From Pseudomonas sp. JQ170C (GTDB lineage: Bacteria > Pseudomonadota > Gammaproteobacteria > Pseudomonadales > Pseudomonadaceae), in contig NZ_CP141608.1 in assembly GCF_035581345.1 (NCBI RefSeq), positions 5,548,501 through 5,612,500 on the forward strand: a stretch of DNA of 64,000 nucleotides, given 5' to 3'. Below the pieces are notes generated by a model that did no database searches, was not told the DNA's origin, and saw nothing but the letters and a program-made list of their open reading frames with translations. The position numbers and the translations under genes were made by a program. How positions within the stretch are numbered: position 1 is the first letter of the stretch; each line of letters starts with the position of its first letter. Shown one piece after another: positions 53,600 to 63,817 of this stretch.

Positions 53600-54774
53600 G
53601 CATTATTCGCTTCGAAGATGTAGACGTTATCTTCTCCAGCCGACCGCGTGAGGCCCTCAGCCTGCTCGACCAAGGCCTTTCGCGGGAGCAGATCCTGAAG
53701 AAAACCGGGCTGGTAGTCGGCGTCGAAAAAGCCAACCTGGATATCAACAAAGGCGAGATATGTGTGCTGATGGGCCTGTCCGGTTCGGGCAAGTCGAGCC
53801 TGCTGCGCTGCATCAACGGCCTGAACACCGTCAGCCGTGGCAAGTTGTTCGTCGAACACGAAGGCTCGCATATCGACATCGCCCACTGCACCCCGGCGGA
53901 ACTGAAGATGATGCGCACCAAGCGTATCGCCATGGTGTTCCAGAAGTTCGCCCTGATGCCCTGGCTCACCGTGCGCGAGAACATCAGTTTCGGCCTGGAG
54001 ATGCAGGGTCGCCCCGAGAAGGAACGGCGCAAGCTGGTCGACGAGAAACTTGAGCTGGTCGGCCTGACCCAATGGCGCAACAAGAAGCCCGACGAGCTCT
54101 CCGGCGGCATGCAGCAGCGTGTGGGCCTGGCCCGCGCCCTGGCGATGGACGCCGATATCCTGCTGATGGACGAACCCTTCTCGGCCCTCGACCCGCTGAT
54201 TCGCCAGGGCCTGCAAGATGAATTGCTGGAGCTGCAACGCAAGCTGAGCAAGACCATTGTGTTCGTGAGCCACGACCTGGACGAAGCGCTGAAGCTGGGC
54301 AGCCGTATTGCGATCATGAAAGACGGCAAGATCATCCAGTACAGCAAGCCAGAAGAGATCGTCCTCAACCCGGCCGACGAGTACGTGCGTACCTTCGTCG
54401 CCCACACCAACCCACTCAACGTACTGTGCGGCCGCAGCCTGATGCGCACCCTGGACAAGTGCAAGCGGATCAACGGCTCGATCTGCCTGGACCCGGGCGG
54501 CGACTCGTGGCTGGACCTGGCTGAAGGCAACACCATCAAAGGCGCGCGCCAGGGCGTCAACGGCCTGGATCTGCAGAACTGGGCGCCGGGTGAAGCGGTG
54601 GAAGACCTGGGACGCAGGCCAACCCTGGTCAACGCCAGCATCGGCATGCGCGAGGCGCTGCAGATCCGTTACCAGACCGGTAACAAGCTGGTGCTTCAGG
54701 AAGGGAATTCGGTGGTGGGGATTCTTGGCGACAGCGAGTTGTATCACGCGTTGCTGGGCAAGAATCTGGGGTAA
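53596..54774 (+). CDS. cbcV: quaternary-amine ABC transporter ATPase CbcV
   Basis: ATPase of 392 residues. Walker A GLSGSGKSS (about 57–65), signature LSGGMQQRVGLARAL, Walker B ILLMDEPFSALDPL, and switch His in VFVSHDLDEAL. The C-terminal 115 residues form the regulatory extension of the ProV/OpuAA class (degenerate CBS-like; no clear repeat). ATG 53596 overlaps cbcW. Last gene of the cbcXWV operon; a REP pair follows. Confidence 0.95.
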   Translation: MSIIRFEDVDVIFSSRPREALSLLDQGLSREQILKKTGLVVGVEKANLDINKGEICVLMGLSGSGKSSLLRCINGLNTVSRGKLFVEHEGSHIDIAHCTPAELKMMRTKRIAMVFQKFALMPWLTVRENISFGLEMQGRPEKERRKLVDEKLELVGLTQWRNKKPDELSGGMQQRVGLARALAMDADILLMDEPFSALDPLIRQGLQDELLELQRKLSKTIVFVSHDLDEALKLGSRIAIMKDGKIIQYSKPEEIVLNPADEYVRTFVAHTNPLNVLCGRSLMRTLDKCKRINGSICLDPGGDSWLDLAEGNTIKGARQGVNGLDLQNWAPGEAVEDLGRRPTLVNASIGMREALQIRYQTGNKLVLQEGNSVVGILGDSELYHALLGKNLG

Positions 54775-54778
54775 AAGC

Positions 54779-54827
54779 ATCGCGGGGCAAGCCCGCTCCT
54801 ACCATAGGAGCGGGCTTGCCCCGCGAT
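54779..54827. repeat. REP pair between cbcV and hisF
   Basis: Tight inverted REP pair with a 3–4 base centre between convergent genes, probably a bidirectional transcript end. Confidence 0.9.
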
Positions 54828-54839
54828 CAGCTTCAAGGC

Positions 54840-55610
54840 TCAGCGAACGACGATGCCCTGCTTGGCCATGAAGGCCTTGGCTTCCGGCACGGTGTACTCA
54901 CCGAAGTGGAAGATGCTCGCCGCCAGCACTGCGCTGGCATGACCTTCGATGATGCCGTCGGCCAGGTGTTGCAGGTTACCCACACCACCGGAAGCAATCA
55001 CCGGAATCCCCAGCGCATCGCTGATGGCCCGGGTCACGCCCAGGTCGAAGCCGTTTTTCATACCGTCCTGATCCATGCTGGTCAGCAGGATCTCACCGGC
55101 ACCCAGGCCTTCCATCTTCTTCGCCCACTCAACGGCATCCAGGCCGGTCGGCTTGCGGCCGCCGTGGGTGAAGATTTCCCAGCGCGGGGTTTCGCCCGGA
55201 GCGGAAACCTTCTTGGCATCGATGGCGACCACGATGCACTGGGAGCCGAAATGCGCGGCAGCCTCACCGACGAACTCTGGGTTGAACACCGCGGCAGTAT
55301 TGATCGAAACCTTGTCGGCACCGGCGTTGAGCAGGTTGCGGATGTCTTGCACGGTGCGCACGCCACCGCCCACGGTCAGCGGGATGAACACCTGGCTGGC
55401 CATGCGCTCGACGGTATGCAGGGTGGTGTCACGGCCATCGACGCTGGCGGTGATGTCGAGAAAGGTGATCTCGTCGGCACCCTGCTCATCATAGCGACGG
55501 GCGATTTCCACCGGATCACCGGCATCGCGGATGTTCTCGAACTTGACGCCCTTGACCACCCGACCGTTGTCGACGTCCAGGCAAGGGATGATGCGCTTGG
55601 CCAATGCCAT
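54840..55610 (-). CDS. hisF: imidazole glycerol phosphate synthase cyclase subunit
   Basis: (βα)8-barrel cyclase of 256 residues forming imidazole glycerol phosphate and AICAR from PRFAR with ammonia supplied by HisH. Catalytic Asp in CLDVDNGR (Asp near residue 11) and in VVAIDAKK, phosphate sites VGGGVRT and ASGGVGN. ATG 55610 gives the exact family N-terminus [14 protein letters not shown]. Lies 10 bases after hisA in one operon. Confidence 0.97.
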   Translation of the reverse strand: MALAKRIIPCLDVDNGRVVKGVKFENIRDAGDPVEIARRYDEQGADEITFLDITASVDGRDTTLHTVERMASQVFIPLTVGGGVRTVQDIRNLLNAGADKVSINTAAVFNPEFVGEAAAHFGSQCIVVAIDAKKVSAPGETPRWEIFTHGGRKPTGLDAVEWAKKMEGLGAGEILLTSMDQDGMKNGFDLGVTRAISDALGIPVIASGGVGNLQHLADGIIEGHASAVLAASIFHFGEYTVPEAKAFMAKQGIVVR

Positions 55611-55620
55611 GGGTCGTTCC

Positions 55621-56358
55621 TCAGCCTTTGTAGGCGTCGCAGAAGGCTTGCGCCTCGGCAACGTCCAGGGTGCCTTCGTAGATGGCGCGGCCGGTGATCG
55701 CACCGATGATGCCTGGCGCCTTGGCGTCGAGCAGGGCCTTGATGTCACCCAGGTTGTGGATACCGCCGGAAGCGATGACCGGGATCTTCGTGGCGGCGGC
55801 AAGGGCCGCGGTGAACGGTACGTTGCAGCCTTGCATCATGCCGTCTTTGGCGATGTCGGTGTAGACGATGGCCGAGACGCCGTCAGCCTCGAAACGCTTG
55901 GCCAGGTCGATGACCTGCACGGTGCTGACTTCAGCCCAGCCGTCGGTGGCGACGAAACCGTCCTTGGCGTCCAGGCCGACAATGACCTTGCCCGGGAAGG
56001 CGCGGCAGGCTTCTGCCACGAACTCGGGCTCTTTTACCGCTTTGGTGCCGATGATCACGTAGCTGACGCCAGCCTTGACGTAGTGCTCGATGGTTTCCAG
56101 CGAGCGGATACCGCCGCCGATCTGGATCGGCAGGTTCGGGTAGCGCTTGGCGATGGCGGTCACCACCTCGCCATTGACCGGCTGGCCTTCAAAGGCGCCG
56201 TTGAGGTCAACAAGATGCAGACGACGGCAGCCGCCTTCGACCCATTTGGCGGCCATGCTCACCGGGTCGTCGGAAAATACGGTGGAGTCTTCCATGCGGC
56301 CCTGGCGCAGGCGTACGCAAGCACCGTCCTTGAGATCGATAGCGGGGATGATCAGCAT
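55621..56358 (-). CDS. hisA: phosphoribosylformimino-5-aminoimidazole carboxamide ribotide isomerase
   Basis: (βα)8-barrel isomerase of 245 residues converting ProFAR to PRFAR. Catalytic acid/base pair: [10 protein letters not shown] (Asp8) and IVGLDAKDG (Asp near 128), with phosphate loops IGGGIRS and ASGGI. Start at ATG 56358 ([12 protein letters not shown]). It is separated from the DUF2164 gene by an 85-base gap containing AAGCTGCAAGC-type repeats. Confidence 0.97.
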   Translation of the reverse strand: MLIIPAIDLKDGACVRLRQGRMEDSTVFSDDPVSMAAKWVEGGCRRLHLVDLNGAFEGQPVNGEVVTAIAKRYPNLPIQIGGGIRSLETIEHYVKAGVSYVIIGTKAVKEPEFVAEACRAFPGKVIVGLDAKDGFVATDGWAEVSTVQVIDLAKRFEADGVSAIVYTDIAKDGMMQGCNVPFTAALAAATKIPVIASGGIHNLGDIKALLDAKAPGIIGAITGRAIYEGTLDVAEAQAFCDAYKG

Positions 56359-56382
56359 GCTTTTTTCCTTCGTAAAAAAGAG

Positions 56383-56443
56383 CTGCAAGTTGCGAGCTAC
56401 AAGCTGCAAGCATGCGCGTCTGTTCTCTTGCAGCCTGAAGCTA
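56383..56443. repeat. AAGCTGCAAGC-type repeat between hisA and DUF2164
   Basis: Several degenerate copies of GAGCTGCAAG / CTTGCAGC in both orientations, as at 6738–6840. Located inside the his operon. Confidence 0.6.
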
Positions 56444-56707
56444 TCAGCTGCCTTTTTCTAGCGACCAGAGGTCGCTCTCGATACTTTCAAAGCGCTCTTT
56501 GAGGTGCGTCTGCACATCGAAAATCGCCCTGTTGTAGTAGTGCGGGGCAATCTCTTTGGTGAACACTTCCAGAACCTCGGCCACCTCGAACGATCCCAGT
56601 TGCAGCTCGAAACGGTCTTCAAGGAAGCGCTTGAGTACATCCAGCGCCTCGCGTTCCTGCTCAGGTGCGAGGGTGAGGATCGGTGCCTTGGTCCTGGACT
56701 TGCTCAT
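56444..56707 (-). CDS. DUF2164 protein in the his operon
   Basis: Small protein of 87 residues of unknown function. Pattern [55 protein letters not shown] matches DUF2164. It is inserted between hisH and hisA, and its start shares one base with the hisH stop (TAATG), so it is translationally coupled. No catalytic residues are evident; involvement in histidine synthesis is not shown. Confidence 0.88.
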   Translation of the reverse strand: MSKSRTKAPILTLAPEQEREALDVLKRFLEDRFELQLGSFEVAEVLEVFTKEIAPHYYNRAIFDVQTHLKERFESIESDLWSLEKGS

Positions 56708-57345
56708 TACCAGCGCCCGTCCCAGGCCGCGAAGTTCTGCAGCAGCTGCAGGCCATGGGTATGGCTCTTCTCCGGGTGGAACTGCACGGCAAAACGCGAC
56801 CCTTCAGCCAGTGCGGCGGCAAAATCGACGCCGTAGTGTCCACGGCCCACCACCTGCACGGCCTTGGCCGCGGTGATGTAGTAGCTGTGCACGAAGTAGA
56901 AACGTGCGAGGTCGGGGATGTTGTGCCACAGCGGGTGATCGATGGACTGGGCAACTTCGTTCCAGCCCATGTGCGGCACCTTCAGGTGCTCGCCGTCTTC
57001 GTGCAGGTCCTTGCCGAAGAACTTCACATTGCCGGGGAACAGGCCGATGCAGTCGACACCGTCGTTCTCTTCACTGTGATCGAGCAGCGCTTGCATACCC
57101 ACACAGATGCCCAGGAAAGGACGGTCCTGGCTGACTTCACGCACCAGGCTGTCGAAGCCCAGGCGGCGGATTTCAGCCATGCAGTCGCGAATCGCGCCAA
57201 CACCCGGGAACACCACGCGGTCGGCCTCGCGGATCACCGCAGCATCGCTGGTGATCAGCACCTTGCCGGCGCCTACGTGCTCCAGGGCCTTGGCCACCGA
57301 GTGCAGATTACCCATGCCATAGTCGATAACGGCAACTGTCTGCAT
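56707..57345 (-). CDS. hisH: imidazole glycerol phosphate synthase glutaminase subunit
   Basis: Class I glutamine amidotransferase of 212 residues from ATG 57345 ([17 protein letters not shown]). Catalytic triad Cys in FLGICVGMQ, His in [10 protein letters not shown] and Glu two residues on. It delivers ammonia to HisF. An in-frame ATG at 57354 would extend into hisB; the chosen start overlaps the hisB stop by one base (TAATG). Confidence 0.97.
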   Translation of the reverse strand: MQTVAVIDYGMGNLHSVAKALEHVGAGKVLITSDAAVIREADRVVFPGVGAIRDCMAEIRRLGFDSLVREVSQDRPFLGICVGMQALLDHSEENDGVDCIGLFPGNVKFFGKDLHEDGEHLKVPHMGWNEVAQSIDHPLWHNIPDLARFYFVHSYYITAAKAVQVVGRGHYGVDFAAALAEGSRFAVQFHPEKSHTHGLQLLQNFAAWDGRW

Positions 57346-57938
57346 TACAGGCAACCCTTGGTCGACGGCATTTGACCGGCCATGCGCTCATCGAGCTCGA
57401 TGGCCATGCGCAGGGCGCGGCCGAAAGCCTTGAACACGGTTTCGATCTGGTGGTGGGTGTTGTGCCCACGCAGGTTGTCGATGTGCAGGGTGACGTTGGC
57501 GTGGTTGACGAAGCCCTGGAAGAATTCCTGGAACAGGTCAACGTCGAAGCCGCCTACCGAGGCGCGGGTATAGGGGACGTGCATCTGCAGGCCTGGGCGG
57601 CCGGAGAAGTCGATGACCACGCGCGACAGTGCTTCGTCGAGCGGTACATAGGCATGGCCGTAGCGGCGGATGCCTTTTTTGTCACCGATGGCCTGGTTGA
57701 AAGCCTGGCCCAGGGTGATCCCGACGTCTTCGACGGTATGGTGATCGTCGATATGCAGGTCGCCCTTGCATTCGATGTCGAGATCGATCAGCCCATGTCG
57801 GGCGATCTGGTCGAGCATATGTTCAAGGAAAGGCACACCGATATCGAATCGGGCCTTGCCGCTGCCATCCAGGTTGATCGAGGCCTTGATCTGGGTCTCC
57901 AGAGTATTGCGCTCGACGGAAGCCTTACGTTCGACCAT
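57345..57938 (-). CDS. hisB: imidazoleglycerol-phosphate dehydratase
   Basis: Mn-dependent dehydratase of 197 residues. Two characteristic metal-binding segments: [11 protein letters not shown] / [15 protein letters not shown] and [18 protein letters not shown] / [18 protein letters not shown]. Monofunctional (no phosphatase domain). ATG 57938 ([15 protein letters not shown]) is the family N-terminus; it is the first gene of hisBH-DUF2164-hisAF. A σ70-type promoter lies at 57977–58005. Confidence 0.97.
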   Translation of the reverse strand: MVERKASVERNTLETQIKASINLDGSGKARFDIGVPFLEHMLDQIARHGLIDLDIECKGDLHIDDHHTVEDVGITLGQAFNQAIGDKKGIRRYGHAYVPLDEALSRVVIDFSGRPGLQMHVPYTRASVGGFDVDLFQEFFQGFVNHANVTLHIDNLRGHNTHHQIETVFKAFGRALRMAIELDERMAGQMPSTKGCL

Positions 57939-57976
57939 CACCAGCTCCGCAAAATCATTGGGCGAAAAAGGCGATC

Positions 57977-58005
57977 ATTATAGGCCCAGATGCGTCTGGC
58001 ATGAA
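57977..58005 (-). promoter_or_regulatory. σ70 promoter of the hisB operon
   Basis: Minus-strand TATAAT (plus 57977–57982) with TTCATG at 17-bp distance (plus 58000–58005). The −10 is perfect; the −35 is poor, so an activator may help. Transcription should start near 57970, about 30 bases before the hisB ATG. Confidence 0.65.
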
Positions 58006-58024
58006 ACGAAGATGACATGTGGCA

Positions 58025-58047
58025 GGGGATTTACCTGGTAAATCCCC
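58025..58047. promoter_or_regulatory. perfect 23-bp palindrome upstream of hisB
   Basis: GGGGATTTACC-T-GGTAAATCCCC, arms of 11 bp around one base, centred about 66 bases upstream of the predicted hisB transcription start. A good operator candidate (activator-type position) that I cannot assign to a known regulator. Confidence 0.7.
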
Positions 58048-58065
58048 CAAATCAGACAAATTCCC

Positions 58066-58136
58066 GTAGGAGCGGGCTTGCCCCGCGATAGCGATCGGCC
58101 TCACACACCGCGATCGCAAGGCAAGCCCGCTCCTGC
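58066..58136. repeat. REP pair between hisB and the MFS gene
   Basis: Inverted REP pair; the second copy is degenerate (GATCGCAAGGCAAGCCCGC), with a spacer of about 28 bases. Confidence 0.85.
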
Positions 58137-58141
58137 CTGGT

Positions 58142-59794
58142 TCAGTTGAACAACACCGCGGTCTTCTGCAGCGTCACCCAGATGCCCCACGCCAGCGGTA
58201 TGCCCACCACCAGCCAGGCGGCGATCACCAGCGGCAAGGTGCCCGGCGCCGCATGCCACTCCAGCACCCGCGCACTGCCCTGGTCATGGCCCAGCGCCTG
58301 TTCGGCCGCCAGTTGTTCGTCGGTCATGAAGTATTTATCGGCCACCGGGCGCACCAGCGCATTGCAGATAAAGCCCAGCACCAGCAGGCCGGCAAGGATG
58401 TACAGCGTGATGTCGTACACCGCCGCCCGATCGACCCCCAGCGCCAGCTGATACTCGCGCAAATAGGTGATCAACACCGGACCAAGCACACCGGCGGCGG
58501 CCCAGGCGGTCAGCAGCCGACCGTGAATGGCCCCGACCATCTGCGTGCCGAACAGGTCGGCCAGGTAGGCCGGCACCGTGGCAAAGCCACCGCCATACAT
58601 CGACAGGATGATGCAGAACGCCGCCACGAACAGGGCGATGTTGCCCACCTGCCCCATGTTCGGCACCAGTGCATACAGGGCGACGCCCAAGGCGAAGAAG
58701 GCAAAGTAGGTGTTCTTGCGCCCGATGTAGTCGGAGAACGACGCCCAGAAAAACCGCCCGCCAATGTTGAACAGGCTAAGCAGGCCGGTAAAGCCGGCGG
58801 CGATCGCGGCAATCTGCGCCTGTTGTGCGAGGTTGAGCTGGCTGAAGGTCAGGTCATTGCCCAACAATTTGCCGGCAAAAACCTCCTGCAGCAGTGGCGA
58901 GGCCATGCCCAAAATACCGATACCCGCCGACACGTTCAGGCACAGTACCAGCCAGATGAGCGCAAACTGCGGGGTTTTCCACGCCACACTGACATGTACA
59001 TGGCGATGGGTGATCATCGCGTTGCTGGCTTTTTTCAGCGGCGCGGTCCAGCCCTCGGGCTTCCAGCCGGCGGGCGGCACGCGGTAGGCCAGGGCGCCAC
59101 CGATCATGAAGATGAAGTAGATGATCGCCATGACCACGAAGCTCTGCCATACCCCGACACCTTCAGGGCTGGCGAAATGGTTCATCAAGGCCGCCGCCAG
59201 CGGTGCGCCCACCATTGCGCCCCCACCAAAGCCCATGATGGCCATGCCGGTGGCCATGCCGCGCTTGTCCGGGAACCATTTGATCAGCGTCGAAACCGGC
59301 GAGATGTACCCCAGGCCCAAGCCGATACCGCCGATCACCCCCGAACCCAGCCACATCAGCCAGAGCTGGTGGGTGTAGATGCCCAGCGCCGAGAGCAGCA
59401 ACCCACCGCACCAGCAGAGTGCCGACACCACGCCGGCCTTGCGCGGCCCGGCATGCTCCAGCCATCCACCCCAGACCGCCGCCGAGCAGCCCAGGAACAC
59501 GAAGAACAGGGTGTAGATCCAGCTCAGCATCGAGACCTGCCAGTCGCACTCGGCGCTGAACAGGCGGGCAAGGAAGCTCATGTCGGGTGCACAGGCTACC
59601 GGCGCGGTAATACCGATGGCCTGGGACAACGGCAGCCAGAACACCGAAAAGCCGTAGGCCATGCCGATACACAAGTGGATCGCCAGGGCGGCGGGCGGTA
59701 CCAGCCAACGGTTGAAGCCGGGCGTGGCGGTAATCCGCTCCTTGGACAGGAAACCCGGGGGGCTGGCGTTTGCGCCTGCCGTGATGCTGTTCAT
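58142..59794 (-). CDS. OFA-family MFS transporter (oxalate/formate antiporter type)
   Basis: Major-facilitator protein of 550 residues with 12 predicted helices. Diagnostic segments: AIHLCIGMAYGFSVFWLPLSQAIG, WGGWLEHAGPRKAGVVSALCW, PDKRGMATGMAIMGFGGGAMVGAPLA and GRFFWASFSDYIGRKNTYFAFF. Conserved arginine/lysine pairs in the loops fit an OFA member. The substrate could be an organic anion such as oxalate or formate; formate export would fit FdhA and PurU activity, but the genes are far apart. It is monocistronic and divergent from the PanZ-like gene. Confidence 0.88.
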   Translation of the reverse strand: MNSITAGANASPPGFLSKERITATPGFNRWLVPPAALAIHLCIGMAYGFSVFWLPLSQAIGITAPVACAPDMSFLARLFSAECDWQVSMLSWIYTLFFVFLGCSAAVWGGWLEHAGPRKAGVVSALCWCGGLLLSALGIYTHQLWLMWLGSGVIGGIGLGLGYISPVSTLIKWFPDKRGMATGMAIMGFGGGAMVGAPLAAALMNHFASPEGVGVWQSFVVMAIIYFIFMIGGALAYRVPPAGWKPEGWTAPLKKASNAMITHRHVHVSVAWKTPQFALIWLVLCLNVSAGIGILGMASPLLQEVFAGKLLGNDLTFSQLNLAQQAQIAAIAAGFTGLLSLFNIGGRFFWASFSDYIGRKNTYFAFFALGVALYALVPNMGQVGNIALFVAAFCIILSMYGGGFATVPAYLADLFGTQMVGAIHGRLLTAWAAAGVLGPVLITYLREYQLALGVDRAAVYDITLYILAGLLVLGFICNALVRPVADKYFMTDEQLAAEQALGHDQGSARVLEWHAAPGTLPLVIAAWLVVGIPLAWGIWVTLQKTAVLFN

Positions 59795-60007
59795 TTGTTG
59801 TAATCCCTCGTGGAAATGGTCAGCTCACGGCTCACGACCTTGGCCGGCAGGCACTGGTCGTCTTTTTTGGCACAATCGCCCTGCAAACGCGACAAAACGC
59901 CACAGCAGGACCCGCGAGCGGCGAAAGAGTAGCATTAGCCGCCCGCACTGAAAGCAAGCTGATCCCGTCTTTTGCTCAACAACTGAACCCGTGTGCAAGG
60001 AACTGTC

Positions 60008-60412
60008 ATGCCCATCGTTGTCGAAACCCTGACCAAGCCGAGCCAGCAAGACCTGCAGGACCTGGCCAGGCTCTATGCCGACGCTCCCAGCTGGATGCTC
60101 GCCGGCCCCGAACAGGCCCTGGCCCTGGTCAGCGCAGCACTTGAGGACGGCAGCCTGATTGCCGCGCGGTTCAATGATCGCCTGCTCGGCGCTGCCCGCT
60201 TGCAGCGTCAGGATGGCGCCTGGCAATTGAGCGACCTGTGCGTACGTTCATTGACCCGGCGCCGAGGCGTCGGCCTGCGCCTGGTCAACGAAGCGCAGCG
60301 GCTGGCACGCGAAGCAGGGGCTGGGTTGCGTCTGTTTTCAAAGCAGGACAGCGCTGAAATGCATGCGCTATTGGCACCACTGAACCTGACGCTGGATGTG
60401 GCACAGCTGTAG
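60008..60412 (+). CDS. PanZ-like GNAT-family protein
   Basis: Single GNAT domain of 134 residues from ATG 60008. The acetyl-CoA-binding region is RSLTRRRGVGLRLVNEAQRLARE (about 78–100), matching the R-x-x-G-x-G/A pattern. The family around YADAPSWMLAG and LSDLCVRS is annotated as the PanZ acetyl-CoA sensor that helps PanD mature and controls coenzyme A synthesis (literature in enterobacteria). In Pseudomonas the partner is unproven. AAGGA precedes the ATG. Confidence 0.75.
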   Translation: MPIVVETLTKPSQQDLQDLARLYADAPSWMLAGPEQALALVSAALEDGSLIAARFNDRLLGAARLQRQDGAWQLSDLCVRSLTRRRGVGLRLVNEAQRLAREAGAGLRLFSKQDSAEMHALLAPLNLTLDVAQL

Positions 60413-60509
60413 GAAAAATTCCTGGCAGCTCGGCATCAGCCCAGCGTAAATAACCGCAGCGCTATACTCTGCGGCTGAATTTTAGAAATCGGACTACAAG
60501 GACTCGCCC

Positions 60510-62756
60510 ATGAAAGCGTTCGGCAAAATCCTGGGGCTGGTGCTTCTCGGGCTGTTGCTGATCATTGTGGCTCTGGGCTTCGCCCTGACCCACCTCTTCG
60601 ATCCCAACGACTACAAAGACGAGATTCGCCAGCTGGCACGCGACAAGGCCCACATCGAGCTGACGCTCAATGGTGATATCGGCTGGAGCCTGTTCCCCTG
60701 GCTGGGGCTGGAGCTGCATGAAGCCAGCATCGCCACCCTGAACAATCCGAAAGTGCCCTTTGCCGATCTGCAGATGCTTGGCCTTTCCGTGCGCGTGCTG
60801 CCCCTGCTGCGCCGTGAAGTGCAAATGAGCGATGTACGTGTGGAAGGCCTGAACCTGACCCTGAGCCGCGACGAAAACGGCCACGGCAACTGGGAAGACA
60901 TCGGCAAGCCGCTGCCGGCCGCTGCGCCGGCACCTGGCGAAGGCACCCCGCCTGCCGGTGATACCCCCGCCCAGGCCGAGAGCAAGAGCGACGCCAGCGA
61001 CCGCCCTGTGAAACTGGACATCGACAGCCTGACCGTGAACAACGCCCGGGTGCAGTACACCGATGCCCGCAGCGGCCAGACCTTTGGCGCCGAAAGCATC
61101 CAGCTGAGCACCGGTGCGGTACACGAAGGCGTGAACATCCCGCTGAAACTGACCGCCTTCCTCAGTGCCGGCCAGCCAGTGATCAAGGCACGCACCGAGC
61201 TTAACGGCGAGCTGCGCTTTGACCGCCGCCTCAAGCGCTACCAGTTCGAGGACATGAAGCTCAGCGGTGAGGCTTCCGGCGAGCCGCTGCAGGGCAAGAC
61301 CATGAGCTTCGCGGCCCAGGGCCAGTTGTTGGTCGATATGGCAGCGAACGTCGCCGAATGGAACGGCTTGAAGCTGTCAGCCAACCAACTGCGCGCCCTC
61401 GGCGAGTTGAACGTGCGCGACCTGGACAAGACCCCGCAGTTGACCGGTGGCCTGTCCATCGCCCAGCTCGACCTGCGCAAGTTCCTCGACAGCATCGGTC
61501 ACCCGCTGCCGGCTTCGGCCGACGCCACCACCCTGAGCAAGTTCGAGATGGTCAGCCGCCTGCAAGGCAGCCCGACGAGCCTTGCCCTGGAAGACCTGGC
61601 GGTAAAACTCGACGACAGCACCTTCAGCGGCCGCCTGGCCGTCGAGGACTTCACCAAACAGGCCCTGCGCATCCAGCTCAAAGCCGACAAGTTCGACGCC
61701 GATCGCTACATGCCGGCCAAGAGCGAAGCGGCCGCCAGCGCTACGGCGGCGCGCCAGGCCGAGGTCAAGAGCAAGGAAGACAGCGCCCTGGCCACCGCCG
61801 GCAACACCCCCTTACCCGACGCCCCTACCCAGGTCGCCTGGAGCAACGACAAGCTGCTGCCAGTGGATCGCCTGCGTAAAGTCGATTTGCAGGCCGACCT
61901 GACCTTCGGCCTGCTGTCCCTGGAGAAGCTCCCGATCGAGAACGCCCACCTCAAGGCCCAGGGCCAGGGCGGCCTGATCACCCTCGAAACCCTGAGCGGC
62001 GGCCTCTACAACGGCGACTTCAGCACCAAGGGCACCCTCGATGTGCGCCCGGCGGTGCCGCAGATCGGCCTGAACACCAAGATCAACCGGGTACCGGTAG
62101 AGCACTTCATCAAGAGCCAGACCGAAACCCCGCCGGTCAAAGGCCTGCTGACCCTCACCAGCGACCTGACCGCCACGGGCAACAGCCAGAAGGCGCTGGT
62201 CGACACCCTCAACGGCAACGCCAGCTTTGTCATCAACGACGGCATCCTGGTCAACGCCAACCTTGAACAGCAACTGTGCCAGGCCATCGCCACCCTCAAC
62301 CGCAAGGCCTTGAGCGGCGAGCCACGGGGCAAGGACACGCCGTTCCAGGAGCTCAAGGGCAGCCTGGTACTGCGCAACGGCGTAGCCAGCAACCCGGACC
62401 TCAAGGCGCGCATCCCGGGCCTGAGCGTCAACGGTCGCGGCGACCTGGACCTGCGCGTGCTGGGCATGGACTACCGCATCGGCGTGGTAGTCGAAGGCGA
62501 CAAGCGCGACATGCCGGACCCTGCCTGCCAGGTGGGCGAGCGCTATGTTGGCCTTGAACTGCCACTGCAGTGCCGCGGCCCACTGGAGCTGGGCGCCAAG
62601 GCCTGCCGCCTGGACAAGGACGGCCTGGGCAAGGTTGCCGCCAAACTTGCTGGCGACCGCGTCAGCGAGAAACTGAGCGACAAGATCGATGAGAAACTCG
62701 GTGACAAGGTGAGCCCCGAACTCAAAGATGCACTCAAGGGGTTGTTCAAGCGATGA
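60510..62756 (+). CDS. AsmA family protein
   Basis: Inner-membrane-anchored protein of 748 residues with one N-terminal helix (about 5–28, ILGLVLLGLLLIIVALGFAL). AsmA N-domain: DPNDYKDEIRQLARDKAHIELTLNGDIGWSLFPWLGLELHEASIATLN. An Ala/Pro/Ser-rich linker lies at about 135–165; the AsmA-C domain with GLLTLTSDLTATGNSQKALVDTLNGNASFVINDG lies at about 545–580. The family contributes to phospholipid transport and outer-membrane assembly (literature). It overlaps mutY by 4 bases (ATGA at 62753–62756). Confidence 0.9.
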   Translation: MKAFGKILGLVLLGLLLIIVALGFALTHLFDPNDYKDEIRQLARDKAHIELTLNGDIGWSLFPWLGLELHEASIATLNNPKVPFADLQMLGLSVRVLPLLRREVQMSDVRVEGLNLTLSRDENGHGNWEDIGKPLPAAAPAPGEGTPPAGDTPAQAESKSDASDRPVKLDIDSLTVNNARVQYTDARSGQTFGAESIQLSTGAVHEGVNIPLKLTAFLSAGQPVIKARTELNGELRFDRRLKRYQFEDMKLSGEASGEPLQGKTMSFAAQGQLLVDMAANVAEWNGLKLSANQLRALGELNVRDLDKTPQLTGGLSIAQLDLRKFLDSIGHPLPASADATTLSKFEMVSRLQGSPTSLALEDLAVKLDDSTFSGRLAVEDFTKQALRIQLKADKFDADRYMPAKSEAAASATAARQAEVKSKEDSALATAGNTPLPDAPTQVAWSNDKLLPVDRLRKVDLQADLTFGLLSLEKLPIENAHLKAQGQGGLITLETLSGGLYNGDFSTKGTLDVRPAVPQIGLNTKINRVPVEHFIKSQTETPPVKGLLTLTSDLTATGNSQKALVDTLNGNASFVINDGILVNANLEQQLCQAIATLNRKALSGEPRGKDTPFQELKGSLVLRNGVASNPDLKARIPGLSVNGRGDLDLRVLGMDYRIGVVVEGDKRDMPDPACQVGERYVGLELPLQCRGPLELGAKACRLDKDGLGKVAAKLAGDRVSEKLSDKIDEKLGDKVSPELKDALKGLFKR

Positions 62757-63817
62757 GTCCCGAGCAGTTTTCCAGCGCCGTGCTGGAGTGGTTCGACCGT
62801 AACGGCCGTCATGACCTGCCCTGGCAACAGGGCATCAACCCGTATCGGGTGTGGGTCTCGGAGATCATGCTGCAGCAGACCCAGGTCAGCACCGTGCTCA
62901 ATTACTTCGGCCGCTTCATGGAGGCCCTGCCCACCGTGCAGGCTTTGGCTGAAGCACCTGAAGACGAAGTGCTGCACCTGTGGACGGGCCTGGGTTACTA
63001 CACCCGGGCGCGTAACCTGCAGAAAACCGCGAAGATCGTCGTCGAGCAGTACGGCGGCGAATTTCCCCGCGATGTCGAGAAGCTCACCGACCTGCCCGGC
63101 ATCGGCCTGTCTACCGCCGGCGCCATTGCCAGCATCAGCATGGGCCTGCGTGCGCCGATCCTCGACGGCAACGTCAAGCGCGTGCTGGCCCGCTACACCG
63201 CCCAGGAGGGCTACCCGGGCGAGCCCAAGGTGGCCAAGGCGCTGTGGGCCAACGCCGAGCGCTACACCCCGCACGCCAGGGTCAATCACTACACCCAGGC
63301 GATGATGGACCTGGGCGCCACCTTGTGTACCCGCAGCAAGCCCAGTTGCCTGCTGTGCCCGCTCAAGGTCGGCTGTGAAGCACACATGCTTGGCCGGGAG
63401 ATCCGCTACCCGGTCCCCAAGCCGCGCAAGGAGCTGCCGCAGCGGCGCACCCTGATGCCGCTGCTGGCCAACGCCGAAGGCGCCATCCTGCTTTACCGGC
63501 GCCCCTCCAGCGGCCTGTGGGGCGGCTTGTGGAGCCTGCCGGAGCTCGACAACCTGGAGCAGCTCGACGACCTGGCCGACCAGCATGGCCTGAACCTTGC
63601 CGGCAGCCAGGCGCTGGACGGCCTGACCCACACCTTCAGCCACTTCCAGCTGGCCATCGAACCCTGGCTGGTCCGGGTCGATGACACTCGGGCCCACGTG
63701 GCCGAGGCCGACTGGCTCTGGTATAACCTCGCCACCCCGCCGCGCCTGGGCCTTGCCGCCCCGGTGAAAAAACTGCTTAAACGCGCGGCCGACGTTTTGA
63801 TTGCAGGAGAGTCGTGA
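62753..63817 (+). CDS. mutY: A/G-specific adenine glycosylase MutY
   Basis: DNA repair glycosylase of 354 residues that removes adenine opposite 8-oxoguanine. Catalytic Glu in [10 protein letters not shown] (about 37), helix–hairpin–helix [17 protein letters not shown] with catalytic Asp in [11 protein letters not shown], and the [4Fe-4S] cluster C-X6-C-X2-C-X5-C in [17 protein letters not shown]. The C-terminal NUDIX-like domain (about 225–354) recognises the lesion. Its ATG overlaps the AsmA stop, and its stop overlaps the yggX start by one base. Confidence 0.97.
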   Translation: MSPEQFSSAVLEWFDRNGRHDLPWQQGINPYRVWVSEIMLQQTQVSTVLNYFGRFMEALPTVQALAEAPEDEVLHLWTGLGYYTRARNLQKTAKIVVEQYGGEFPRDVEKLTDLPGIGLSTAGAIASISMGLRAPILDGNVKRVLARYTAQEGYPGEPKVAKALWANAERYTPHARVNHYTQAMMDLGATLCTRSKPSCLLCPLKVGCEAHMLGREIRYPVPKPRKELPQRRTLMPLLANAEGAILLYRRPSSGLWGGLWSLPELDNLEQLDDLADQHGLNLAGSQALDGLTHTFSHFQLAIEPWLVRVDDTRAHVAEADWLWYNLATPPRLGLAAPVKKLLKRAADVLIAGES

